Below, one piece after another: positions 7,434 to 15,697 of a stretch of DNA of 39,790 nucleotides; within the stretch, counting starts at the first letter, position 1, and each line of letters opens with the position of its first letter. The translations under genes and the position numbers were made by a program. Source of the stretch: Bacillota bacterium (lineage in GTDB: Bacteria; Bacillota; Clostridia; Christensenellales; UMGS416); contig JAEWRW010000011.1 of the NCBI GenBank assembly GCA_023398815.1, forward strand, positions 1 through 39,790, written 5' to 3'. The notes under the pieces are model-generated. The model made no database searches. It was given only the letters and a program-made list of their open reading frames with translations, and was not told where the DNA came from.

Positions 7434-8396
7434 ATGAGCATGGACACGGTAGCGCGCACAGCCGAGCGCCTGCGGGAGAACGTTGGCCGGGTGATTGTGG
7501 GACGGGACGACACGGTGAAGCTGTTGTTGACGGCAATGCTGGCCCGGGGCCATGTACTGCTGGAGGATGTGCCCGGCACCGGCAAGACCATGCTGGCCAA
7601 GGCGATGGCGCGCTCCCTGGCGCTGGATTTCAAGCGCATCCAGTTCACGCCCGACCTGCTGCCCTCGGACATCACGGGCATGAGTATCTTCGACCAGCGG
7701 GAGGCGGCGTTCCGCTTCCAGCGCGGGCCGGTGTTCGCCAACATCGTGCTGGCCGACGAGATCAACCGCGCCACGCCGCGCAGCCAATCCGCCCTGCTGG
7801 AGGCCATGGAGGAGCGCCAGGTCACTGTGGACGGCACGAGCTACGCGCTGGGGCAGCCGTTCCTCGTCATTGCCACCCAGAACCCCATTGAGACCCAGGG
7901 CACCTTCCCCCTGCCGGAGGCGCAGCTCGACCGGTTCTTCCTGAAGACCCGCATGGGGTACCCTGGTACCGACGACGGTGTGGCCATCCTCAAACGCTTC
8001 CAGATGGCCAGCCCCCTCGACGCGCTGGAGGCCGTGGCCACGGCCGAGGACATCGCTGCCGCCCAACAGGCCGTGACCGAGGTGCGCGTGAGCGACGACT
8101 TGCACCGCTACATCGTGCAGCTGGCCGAGCAGACCCGCGTGGCCGACTCGGTGCTGCTGGGCGTCAGCCCCCGCGGCACGCTGGCGCTGCTGCACGGGGC
8201 CCAGGCTTGGGCGGCGCTCTCGGGGCGCGACTATGTGTTGCCCGACGACATCCAGGCCGTTGCGGTGCCGGTTTTGGCTCATCGCATTGTCTGCCGCAAC
8301 CAGTTTGGCGGCGGCGGCCGCGCAGCGGAGGAAGTGGTGGAGCGGGCGCTGAAGGTGGTGCCCGTGCCCACCGAGAAGGCGGAGGACGAGGAATGA
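7434..8396 (+). CDS. MoxR-family AAA+ ATPase
   Basis: 320 residues from ATG 7434, with AAGGAGA 8 bases upstream. Walker A DVPGTGKT at 45-52, Walker B ANIVLADEIN at 102-111, sensor 1 ATQNP at 147-151, and the MoxR-typical FTPDLLPSDITG near 71-82. MoxR proteins are chaperone-like ATPases that mature or activate partner proteins, often with a VWA/DUF58 partner encoded next to them. Its TGA overlaps the ATG of the DUF58 gene (ATGA), so translation is probably coupled. The target of the complex is unknown; in related operons it is linked to cell envelope and stress functions. Confidence 0.93.
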   Translation: MSMDTVARTAERLRENVGRVIVGRDDTVKLLLTAMLARGHVLLEDVPGTGKTMLAKAMARSLALDFKRIQFTPDLLPSDITGMSIFDQREAAFRFQRGPVFANIVLADEINRATPRSQSALLEAMEERQVTVDGTSYALGQPFLVIATQNPIETQGTFPLPEAQLDRFFLKTRMGYPGTDDGVAILKRFQMASPLDALEAVATAEDIAAAQQAVTEVRVSDDLHRYIVQLAEQTRVADSVLLGVSPRGTLALLHGAQAWAALSGRDYVLPDDIQAVAVPVLAHRIVCRNQFGGGGRAAEEVVERALKVVPVPTEKAEDEE

Positions 8397-9484
8397 ACGT
8401 CTTCCTGCTGATGGGCATCGCGGCGGCGCTTGTCCTGGGGCAGGGGCTGGTGTTCCGGCATTTTGGCATGCGCGGCATCCGCTACCGGCGGTACTTCTCG
8501 GCCGGTTCGGTCTACGCGGGGCAGAAGGTTGAGATGATCGAGGAGATCTCCAACCGCAAGTTCCTGCCGGTGCCCTGGCTGCGGGTGGAGGCCCACATGT
8601 CCCGGTACCTCGTCTTTGGCCAGCAGGAGAACCTGAACATCGCCGACGACCTCTACCACCGCAGCCTCTTTGCGCTGGCTCCCTGGCGCAAGATCACCCG
8701 CACCCACCACATCACCTGCCTGCGGCGGGGCTGCTACCGCATTGAGAGCGTGGCGCTGACCTGCGGGGACCTTTTGGGTCTGGGGCAGCGCTCCGCCGTG
8801 CGGGAGAACCCGATGGAGTTGATCGTCTACCCCCAGCCCATGGACTTCCGCACCCTGGACGTGCCCAGCCGGCGCTGGCAGGGCGACGTGGTGGTGCGCC
8901 GGTTCATCGAGCCAGATCCGTTCCTCATCAACGGCATTCGACCCTGGCGCAACGGCGACTCCTTCAAGGACGTGCACTGGGGTGCCACCGCCCGCACCGG
9001 CGACCTGCAGGTGAAAACCCGTGACTACACCGCAAGCCCGCGATTGCTCATCCTCCTCAATGTGCAGCAGACTGAGGATCAGTGGGGTGACCTCAACGAG
9101 ACCCAGCAGAACGAGATGGAGACCGGTGTGACGCTGGCGGCCACCTACGCCGCCTGGGCCCAGGCCAACGGGGTGGAGACGGCTTTCAGCTGCAACGGGG
9201 CCTTCGACGCCGGTGACGACCGGCCGGTGGAGGTACCCCTGGGTGCCGGGCCGGTGCACCTGGATGCGACGTTGGAGACGCTGGCGCGCCTGCGCATCCT
9301 GCGGCGGAGGACCTTCCCCACCTACCTTGACGACGAGGTCATCGCCCGGGGCGTCACCGGCTACGACATTGTCATGCTCTCGTGGTATTGGAGCCAGCTG
9401 CTGGAGGAGCGGGCCGGTCGCCTGCGCCGCATGGGCAACTCGGTCACCTGGATCAACCCGACGGGAGGGAACGGCCATGCGTGA
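8393..9484 (+). CDS. DUF58 domain-containing membrane-anchored protein
   Basis: 363 residues from the ATG at 8393, overlapping the moxR stop by four bases. The N-terminus has one hydrophobic segment (residues 3-20), then a beta-rich region. The DUF58 signature lies near residues 180-215: NGIRPWRNGDSFKDVHWGAT followed by ARTGDL and LLILLN, equivalent to the family RxYxxGDxxRxIxW motif. DUF58 proteins have a VWA-like fold and work with MoxR ATPases. Its stop overlaps the start of the next gene by 8 bases. Function is inferred from family and operon only. Confidence 0.88.
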   Translation: MNVFLLMGIAAALVLGQGLVFRHFGMRGIRYRRYFSAGSVYAGQKVEMIEEISNRKFLPVPWLRVEAHMSRYLVFGQQENLNIADDLYHRSLFALAPWRKITRTHHITCLRRGCYRIESVALTCGDLLGLGQRSAVRENPMELIVYPQPMDFRTLDVPSRRWQGDVVVRRFIEPDPFLINGIRPWRNGDSFKDVHWGATARTGDLQVKTRDYTASPRLLILLNVQQTEDQWGDLNETQQNEMETGVTLAATYAAWAQANGVETAFSCNGAFDAGDDRPVEVPLGAGPVHLDATLETLARLRILRRRTFPTYLDDEVIARGVTGYDIVMLSWYWSQLLEERAGRLRRMGNSVTWINPTGGNGHA

Positions 9485-10763
9485 GGAACGAATCGGCCGG
9501 GCGCTGGCCAATGGATTGGTGTTCCTGCCGCTGGCCTATGTGGTGGCCTTCCTGCTCTTTGGCGTTGCCGATGCGCAGTTGGTGTTTGCCTACGGCCTGT
9601 GGTGCGTGGTGGCGGCGCTGGTGGCGGGGCGGCTGTTAGGCCGCCTACCCGTGGCTGTGCAGATGGTGGCGTGCGTCGCCGTGGCCGCGCCGGCCCTGCT
9701 GCTGCCCCTGCCCTGGCTGGCCCAGGCCATTTTTGGGGCCCTGGGCCTGCTGCTCACCCTGGTGGTGGAGCGCACCTCCCTCAAGGAGGTTGACACCTCC
9801 CTGGGCAACATGCTGCTGGTGCCGCTGGGCTCTGTTCTGGTGTCGGCGGCGTTCCTGTGGATCTATACCCACACGGTGACGGGGGTGGAGCTGGGTGCCT
9901 CCTACCCCATGCTGACGGCGCTGGCCGCGGTGTGGATGGTGGCGGCACTGCTGCTGACACACCGCTCCAGCTACCGCGATGCCGCCATCGCCATGACCCA
10001 CCACCAGATCCCCCCGGGGGCGCGGCGCAGCGGCCTGGCGGGCACGATGGCGCTGCTGCTGGTGGTGTTTGCCCTGGCGCTGTCGGGGCCCATTGGGCGG
10101 GCCATCGGCTGGCTCTTCGGCGGCCTGGGCACTGCCCTCAAGACCTTTCTGCTGTGGCTCTCCCGCTTTTTCACCGGCGACGCACAGGTCAGCCCCGAGC
10201 CCGAGCCCACCGGCGAGGCCGACATGAACCAACTCGGCCCGGTGCAGGAGGGCGGGCTTCTGGCGTTCCTGTTCCACATCCTGCTCTACATCGTGTCGGC
10301 GGCGGTGCTGCTTGCCATGTTCGCCCTGCTCTGTTACGGCCTGTCGCGGCTCCTCCCCAAGGTCTGGCGCGACATCACCGGCTGGGCACGGCGCACCTTC
10401 GGCACCTGGCAGGAGGATGCGGTAGCCTACAGCGACCGCAACGAGAACCTGCTGACGCTGCGCCAGGCGCTCAATGACGCCGGGGCCAGCCTTCGGCGCT
10501 TTGCCAAGCGCTTCCAGCCCAAACCAAGGCTGGAGGACTGCGCCACCAACGGGGAGCGCGTGCGCTTCCTCTTCCGCGAGTACCTGCAGCGCCGCCGGCA
10601 GGCGGGCAACCCGCCCCGGCCCGGCGACACACCGGCCAAGCTAGTGGGTGAGGCGGGCCGCGACCTGTGGGAGCCATACAACCATACCCGCTATGGCGGG
10701 CTGGAACCCACCGACCACGAGGTGCAGGATGCCCTGCGTGTGGTGCGGGACAAAGGACAGTGA
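9477..10763 (+). CDS. Polytopic membrane protein with a DUF4129-like C-terminus
   Basis: 428 residues from ATG 9477. About six hydrophobic helices fill the first 230 residues, one more (FHILLYIVSAAVLLAMFALL) lies near 270, and the last 110 residues are cytosolic and basic. The tail contains VRFLFREYLQRRRQAG, then GDTPAKLV, then YNHTRYGG, the pattern of DUF4129 found at the C-terminus of TgpA-type transglutaminases. The catalytic transglutaminase core normally between membrane helices and DUF4129 is not present. It is the third gene of a tight moxR-DUF58-DUF4129 set. Role unknown; a membrane scaffold for the MoxR system is a reasonable inference. Confidence 0.75.
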   Translation: MREERIGRALANGLVFLPLAYVVAFLLFGVADAQLVFAYGLWCVVAALVAGRLLGRLPVAVQMVACVAVAAPALLLPLPWLAQAIFGALGLLLTLVVERTSLKEVDTSLGNMLLVPLGSVLVSAAFLWIYTHTVTGVELGASYPMLTALAAVWMVAALLLTHRSSYRDAAIAMTHHQIPPGARRSGLAGTMALLLVVFALALSGPIGRAIGWLFGGLGTALKTFLLWLSRFFTGDAQVSPEPEPTGEADMNQLGPVQEGGLLAFLFHILLYIVSAAVLLAMFALLCYGLSRLLPKVWRDITGWARRTFGTWQEDAVAYSDRNENLLTLRQALNDAGASLRRFAKRFQPKPRLEDCATNGERVRFLFREYLQRRRQAGNPPRPGDTPAKLVGEAGRDLWEPYNHTRYGGLEPTDHEVQDALRVVRDKGQ

Positions 10764-10793
10764 CCAACGGACAATAAACAAAGGAGAATGGGC

Positions 10794-12833
10794 TTGAACG
10801 ACGCCATCGCCGCCACGCTCGAAAACCTGCCGGACAGCCCCGGCGTCTACATCATGCGCAACGCCGTGGGTCGCATCATCTACGTCGGCAAGGCCATCTC
10901 GCTCAAAAACCGGGTGCGGCAGTACTTCCACCCCAGCACCCAGCGGGAACAGCCCAAGACCCGCCGCCTGGTGCAGGACATCGTCTCCATCGATTACCTG
11001 GTGGTGAAGACCGAGGCCGAGGCGCTGATGCTGGAGTGCAACCTCATCAAGCAGCACCACCCGCGCTATAACATCCTGCTGAAGGACAGCAAGCACTTTC
11101 CCTACCTGCGGCTCGACCTGCGGGAGGACTTCCCGCGGCTGGAGATCGTGCGCCGGGTGACCAAGAACGACCGGGCGCGGTACTTCGGGCCATACTTGGG
11201 GGCGAACACCCTGCGCCGCACGCTGGAGATTGTGCGCAAGGTCTTCCCCATCCGCTCCTGCACGGCGGACATCCACCGCATGATTGAGCGCCACGAGCGG
11301 CCCTGCCTCAACTACCAGCTCGGCCTGTGCGTGGCCCCCTGCCGCGGCACCGTGAGCCGGGAGGAGTACCACGCCGTTGTGGGCGAGGTCATGCGGTTCC
11401 TCTCCGGCCGCCATGCAGAGATCGCCGCCGACCTGCGGGAGCAGATGAAGGAGGCCGCCGCGAACCTGGAGTTTGAGCGCGCCGCAGCCCTGCGCGATAA
11501 ATTGCGTGCCGTGGAGAGCGTGGTGGGCCTCAACAGCGAGCAGAACGCCATCTCCACCGTGCAGGAGGACCTGGACGTGGTGGGCGTGCACATTGAGGCC
11601 AACGAGGCCGCTGTGCAGCTCATGATGGTGCGCGGGGGCAAGGTCGTTGGCTCCGAAGGGTTCCTGTTGGAAGGTTCTGAGGACGAGACACGGGCCGAGG
11701 TGCTGCGCAGTTTCCTGGAGCAGTTCTACCTCAATGCCGTGCTGCTGCCCCGCGCCATCGTGCTGGGGGAGCTGCCGCCCAACCACGAGGCGCTGGCCGA
11801 TTACCTACGGGAGCGGGCCGGCCGCAAGGTGGAGGTTATGGTACCCCAGCGCGGGGAACGGGTGCGCCTGCTGGAGCTGGCCGAGGCCAACGCCAAAGAG
11901 CGGATGGAGCGGGAGCACGCCAACCGCCTGCGGGAGTGGGAGCGCACCGGCGGCGCGGTCAAGGCTTTGGGCGACATTCTGGGCCTGCCCCTGCCTCCCA
12001 GCCGCATTGAGTGCTACGACATCTCCAACATTCAGGGCACCGACTCGGTGGCCTCTATGGTCGTGTTTGAGGGTGGACGGAGTGCCCGCAACCAATACCG
12101 GCGTTTTCGCATCAAGACGGTGGAGGGCGCCAACGACTTTGAGAGCATGCGGGAGGTGCTGACCCGCCGCTTCCGCCATGGGCTGGAGGAACAGGAGGAA
12201 CTCAAGGCCAACGGCGGCGACGTCGATGGCAGCAAGTTCGCCAAGTTCCCCGACCTTGTGCTCATCGACGGCGGCCGCATCCAGTTGGAATTCGGGCGGG
12301 ATGCCATGGTGTCCCTGGGTGTGGGGCACATCCCGGCCATTGGCCTGGCCAAGCGCAATGAGGAGATCATACTGGAAAACCAGGAGGAACCGCTGGTGCT
12401 GCCAAGGAATTCGGCGGCGCTGCACCTTTTGGAGCGAGTGCGTGACGAGGCTCACCGCTTCGCCATCACTTACCACCGCAGCCTTCGCTCGGCGCGCACC
12501 CTGCGCTCCCGGCTGGAGGCCGTGCCAGGCATCGGCCCCAAGCGCGTGCGGGAACTGCTGAAGGCCTACCCCGTGCCCGCCATGCTGGAGGAACTCTCGG
12601 TGGAGGAGCTGCTGCAGGTGCCCGGCATGAACCGCCCGGCGGCCGAGGCGGTGTGGAACTTCCTGCACCTGCCCAAGGACGATCCGGGGCAGGGCGGGGC
12701 GGTGACCGATGACGCCGCGCAAGACCTGGAGGAAGGGTCGGACGAAGACGAGCGAGCCGGCGAGAGGGAGCCGGATGATGGAGCGGAGCCGGACGAGGTG
12801 ATGGAGAGCACCGAAGGGATGGAGGAGCTGTAG
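10794..12833 (+). CDS. uvrC: Excinuclease ABC subunit C
   Basis: About 679 residues. Domains: GIY-YIG nuclease (SPGVYIMRNAVGRIIYVGKA, residues ~15-35), a cysteine region (residues ~160-185), UVR motif (NLEFERAAALRDKL near 223), the RNase H-like nuclease (CYDISNIQGTDSVASMVVF near 405) and a helix-hairpin-helix pair (VPGIGPKRVRELL and VPGMNRPAAEAVW near 580-620). It makes both incisions in nucleotide excision repair with UvrAB. I prefer TTG 10794: AAGGAG ends 7 bases before it, whereas ATG 10788 touches the ribosome site. The C-terminus has an extra acidic tail of about 50 residues. It lies 30 bases after the DUF4129 gene and is probably part of the same transcript. Confidence 0.96.
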   Translation: MNDAIAATLENLPDSPGVYIMRNAVGRIIYVGKAISLKNRVRQYFHPSTQREQPKTRRLVQDIVSIDYLVVKTEAEALMLECNLIKQHHPRYNILLKDSKHFPYLRLDLREDFPRLEIVRRVTKNDRARYFGPYLGANTLRRTLEIVRKVFPIRSCTADIHRMIERHERPCLNYQLGLCVAPCRGTVSREEYHAVVGEVMRFLSGRHAEIAADLREQMKEAAANLEFERAAALRDKLRAVESVVGLNSEQNAISTVQEDLDVVGVHIEANEAAVQLMMVRGGKVVGSEGFLLEGSEDETRAEVLRSFLEQFYLNAVLLPRAIVLGELPPNHEALADYLRERAGRKVEVMVPQRGERVRLLELAEANAKERMEREHANRLREWERTGGAVKALGDILGLPLPPSRIECYDISNIQGTDSVASMVVFEGGRSARNQYRRFRIKTVEGANDFESMREVLTRRFRHGLEEQEELKANGGDVDGSKFAKFPDLVLIDGGRIQLEFGRDAMVSLGVGHIPAIGLAKRNEEIILENQEEPLVLPRNSAALHLLERVRDEAHRFAITYHRSLRSARTLRSRLEAVPGIGPKRVRELLKAYPVPAMLEELSVEELLQVPGMNRPAAEAVWNFLHLPKDDPGQGGAVTDDAAQDLEEGSDEDERAGEREPDDGAEPDEVMESTEGMEEL

Positions 12834-12834
12834 C

Positions 12835-12911
12835 GTGCGGCGAACGATTCGTCAACCGTTGGAACAAGCTGGCCCAACTCGCCAAGGCGCGAACGCGCCG
12901 CGGGCGAAGGC
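12835..12911 (+). repeat. Structured repeat element, copy 1 of 3
   Basis: It opens one base after the uvrC stop with GTGCGGCGA, followed by a CGAA-CGA-TTCG stem, then GAACAAGC, then a hairpin centred on GGCGCG-AA-CGCGCC, and ends GGGCGAAGG. The same order of blocks occurs at 20945 and 33327 on the same strand. The closing TCGC...GCGA pair is kept while the hairpin core sequence differs. It ends 6 bases before the next start codon and could affect its translation. Family unknown to me. Confidence 0.6.
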
Positions 12912-12917
12912 AGAGCC

Positions 12918-13832
12918 ATGATCGTCAGCGCCAGCCGTCGCACCGACATCCCGGCCTGCTTTGCGCCGTGGCTCGCCCGCCGGGTGGCAGAGGGCTGGGC
13001 CTTGGCCCCCAACCCACGCAACCCCCACCTGCTGCGGTGGGTGGACTTGAGCCCGGCAACGCTGGATGGCATCGTGCTGTGGAGCAAGAACCCCGCGCCG
13101 CTCCTCGACCATTGGGACACGCTGGGCCGCCTGCGCAGCGTCATCCAGTTCACGCTGACGGGCTACGGCAACGACATCGAGCCCAACCTGCCACCCCAGG
13201 GCGAGCGCATTGCCACGTTCCGACGGCTGGCGGCGCTCATCGGCCCGGAGCGCATGGTGTGGCGCTACGACCCCATCCTGCTGAGCAACCGTTGCGATGA
13301 GGCGTTCCACCAGCGGGCCTTCGCCGGCTTGGCCGAGGCGCTGTCCGGCTGCACCGGGCGGTGCACGGTGAGCTTCCTGGCACCGTACCGCAGCACGGCG
13401 CGGCACGCCGCAGCCCTGGGGCACCGAGAGCCTGACGAAGCCACACGCCTGCGCCTGCTGGAGGGGCTGGTGAAAACCGCAGCCGCCCATGGCATGGCCG
13501 TGGTGGCCTGTGCCCAGGCGCAGGACTACGTCGCGGTGGGCGTGGGGCGGGCCGCCTGTGTGGATGGTGCGCTCTTCCACCGCCTGTGGGGTGTGACGCC
13601 CCCGCCGCCCGACCGGGGGCAGCGCCCCGGCTGCGGCTGCGCGCAGAGCGTTGACATCGGCGTCTACAACACCTGCTCCCATGGGTGCCTGTATTGCTAC
13701 GCCAACTACAACCCGGCGGTCATCGCAGCCAACCGGGCGCGGCACGATGAGGGTTCGCCGCTGCTTTTGGGCTGTCCCGGCCCGGAGGACCGCATCTCCG
13801 GCGCGCCGGCAGGGCAGCTGACATTCCTGTGA
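12918..13832 (+). CDS. DUF1848 family protein with a C-terminal cysteine cluster
   Basis: 304 residues. The DUF1848 start IVSASRRTDIPA is followed by WARRV-like and WSKNPAPL segments and LTGYGNDIEPNLP. Near the C-terminus C253-SHG-C257-LY-C260 forms a CX3CX2C cluster, in the context GVYNTCSHGCLYCYANYN, preceded by CGCAQS. CX3CX2C is the radical-SAM 4Fe-4S signature, but here it sits at the C-terminus rather than at the start of a TIM barrel. An iron-sulfur protein is likely; the reaction is unknown. It follows uvrC after 84 bases containing a structured repeat, and has no clear ribosome site other than GGCAGAG. Confidence 0.85.
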   Translation: MIVSASRRTDIPACFAPWLARRVAEGWALAPNPRNPHLLRWVDLSPATLDGIVLWSKNPAPLLDHWDTLGRLRSVIQFTLTGYGNDIEPNLPPQGERIATFRRLAALIGPERMVWRYDPILLSNRCDEAFHQRAFAGLAEALSGCTGRCTVSFLAPYRSTARHAAALGHREPDEATRLRLLEGLVKTAAAHGMAVVACAQAQDYVAVGVGRAACVDGALFHRLWGVTPPPPDRGQRPGCGCAQSVDIGVYNTCSHGCLYCYANYNPAVIAANRARHDEGSPLLLGCPGPEDRISGAPAGQLTFL

Positions 13833-13864
13833 GAGTCAGCGGCCCGAATTTTGGCATTTTCCCT

Positions 13865-13892
13865 TTGCAGATGCGGGCCAATCGGCTATAAT
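13865..13892 (+). promoter_or_regulatory. Promoter of the HAD-hprK-ROK operon
   Basis: TATAAT at 13887-13892 with TTGCAG 16 bases before it (13865-13870). A second -10-like TAGAAT lies at 13899-13904. Start codon at 13927. Confidence 0.55.
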
Positions 13893-13926
13893 TTTCGGTA
13901 GAATATTGTTATGGGCAGGAGAAGCG

Positions 13927-14730
13927 TTGAAGTACGACCTGATTGTGACCGACCTGGACGACACGCTGCTGCGTGACGACCGAACCATCTCGCTGCGCAG
14001 CAAGCAGACCATCGCCCGGGCGGCCGAACGGGGCATCACCGTGGCCGTCGCTACCGGGCGCATGTACGCCTCCGCCATCCCCTACGCGCGGGAGCTGGGG
14101 CTGACCGGGCCTATCCTCTGCTGCCAGGGGGCCTACATCGCCGACATTGAGACCGGCGCGCCCATCGCCAAGATCGGCGTACCGCTGGCCCTGGCGCGGG
14201 AGGTGCTGGCCTTCGCCGCTGATGAGGGTGTGTACGCCCAGTATTACGATACCGAGGGGTATTTCTTCGAGCGGGAGTGCTGGCAGAGCGACTTCTATGC
14301 CGCGCACACCGGCGTGACGGGGCAGGCGCTGGGCCGCCCGGTGGCTGACACCTTGGATTATGACCCCATCAAGGTGCTGCTGCTCGATGAGCCCGAGCGC
14401 ATCCGTGCGCTCTACGAGGTGGCGCGGCAGCGCTTTGCCGGGCGGCTGGAGGTGGCGATCTCCAAGCCCCATTATCTGGAGTTCACCCACCCCGAGGCTC
14501 ACAAGGGCGCGGCGGTGAAGGCATTGGCTGAGCGCATGGGCATCCCGCAGGGGCGGGTGATGGCCGCGGGCGACGCCCTCAACGACCTTTCGATGATCGA
14601 ATGGGCGGGGCTTGGTGTGGCTATGGGCAACGGCGACGAACGGGTGCGCCGGCGGGCCGATGTGGTGACCGGCACCAATGAGGAAGACGGCGTAGCGCAG
14701 GCAATTGAGCATTACGCGCTGGAGGAATAA
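13927..14730 (+). CDS. Cof-type HAD-superfamily hydrolase (sugar phosphatase-like)
   Basis: 267 residues from TTG 13927, which has AGGAGA 4-5 bases upstream and gives the natural N-terminus MKYDLIVTDLDDTLL; upstream in-frame TTG 13906 has no ribosome site. HAD motif I is DLDDT (residues ~9-13), motif II TGR near 46, and motif IV GDALNDLSMIEWAG near 218, with a C2B-type cap domain between. These phosphatases act on sugar phosphates, flavin phosphates and similar small molecules; the substrate is not predictable. It ends two bases before hprK, and GGAGGAATAAAC at its end serves as the hprK ribosome site, so the two are co-translated. Confidence 0.9.
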   Translation: MKYDLIVTDLDDTLLRDDRTISLRSKQTIARAAERGITVAVATGRMYASAIPYARELGLTGPILCCQGAYIADIETGAPIAKIGVPLALAREVLAFAADEGVYAQYYDTEGYFFERECWQSDFYAAHTGVTGQALGRPVADTLDYDPIKVLLLDEPERIRALYEVARQRFAGRLEVAISKPHYLEFTHPEAHKGAAVKALAERMGIPQGRVMAAGDALNDLSMIEWAGLGVAMGNGDERVRRRADVVTGTNEEDGVAQAIEHYALEE

Positions 14731-14732
14731 AC

Positions 14733-15665
14733 ATGGCCAAGGTCAACATCGACAAATTCATCAAAGACCTCGACCTGGAGGTGCTTTACCGCGGGAAGGA
14801 GGATCTCCTGACGATTGAGACCTCCAACCTCAACCGGCCCGGCCTGCAGCTGACCGGTTACTTCGATTACTTCGCCACCGACCGCATCCAGGTGCTGGGC
14901 CGGCAGGAGATCGTCTACCTTGGCTCGGCTATGAACGACGTGCAGCGCTACATGGCGCTTGACCGTCTGCTGGCCTATGAGTTCCCCTGCATCATCATCA
15001 GCCGGGGGATGGAGCCACCGGGAGACCTCATCGAGCTGGCCGAAAAGTACGGCCACCCGGTGTTCCGCTCCCGCCAGGTCACCAACAAGCTCATGGCCAC
15101 GGTCATTGCCTACCTCGATGTGGCACTGGCCCCGCGGGTCACCATGCACGGCGTGCTGGTCGATGTCTACGGCATCGGCGTGCTCATCTCCGGCAAGTCC
15201 GGCATCGGCAAGAGCGAGACGGCGCTGGAACTGCTGCGCCGCGGGCACCGGCTGGTGGCGGACGACCTTGTGGACATCGTACGCATCGGCCAGAACCAGC
15301 TTATGGGTTCCTCGCCGGCCAACATCCGCCACTTCATGGAGATCCGTGGCATCGGCATCATCGATGTGCGGCAGATGTACGGCATCGGCTCGGTCATGAA
15401 CAAGAAGAACATCGAGATGGTGGCCGAGCTGGAGATTTGGGACGAGAAGAAGCAATACGACCGGCTGGGCATGGACGAGAACCTGACGGAGATTCTGGGT
15501 GTGCCGCTGCCCAATCTTTTGGTGCCGGTGATGCCCGGCCGCAACATGGCCATCATACTGGAGGTGGCGGCCCGCAACCAGCGGCTGAAGAACATTGGTT
15601 ACAACTCGGCGGTGGAACTGCACAAGCGCATCAACGAAGTCTCAGAGTGGGACGGGGACGCGTGA
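14733..15665 (+). CDS. hprK: HPr kinase/phosphorylase
   Basis: 310 residues. N-terminal HprK domain 1-~130, then the kinase domain with H140 (VTMHGVLVDV), Walker A GKSGIGKS at 154-161, the acidic pair in VADDLV (D177, D178) and the HprK signature EIRGIGIIDV at 203-212. The enzyme adds and removes phosphate on Ser46 of HPr, linking glycolytic state to catabolite repression through CcpA in Bacillota. It is flanked by a HAD phosphatase and a ROK glucokinase, a carbon-control operon. All catalytic residues I can check are intact. Presence of hprK supports a Bacillota source, although some Proteobacteria also carry it. Confidence 0.97.
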   Translation: MAKVNIDKFIKDLDLEVLYRGKEDLLTIETSNLNRPGLQLTGYFDYFATDRIQVLGRQEIVYLGSAMNDVQRYMALDRLLAYEFPCIIISRGMEPPGDLIELAEKYGHPVFRSRQVTNKLMATVIAYLDVALAPRVTMHGVLVDVYGIGVLISGKSGIGKSETALELLRRGHRLVADDLVDIVRIGQNQLMGSSPANIRHFMEIRGIGIIDVRQMYGIGSVMNKKNIEMVAELEIWDEKKQYDRLGMDENLTEILGVPLPNLLVPVMPGRNMAIILEVAARNQRLKNIGYNSAVELHKRINEVSEWDGDA

Positions 15666-15697
15666 CCGCCGCCGGGCAGGAATAAGGAGGAAGAGTG

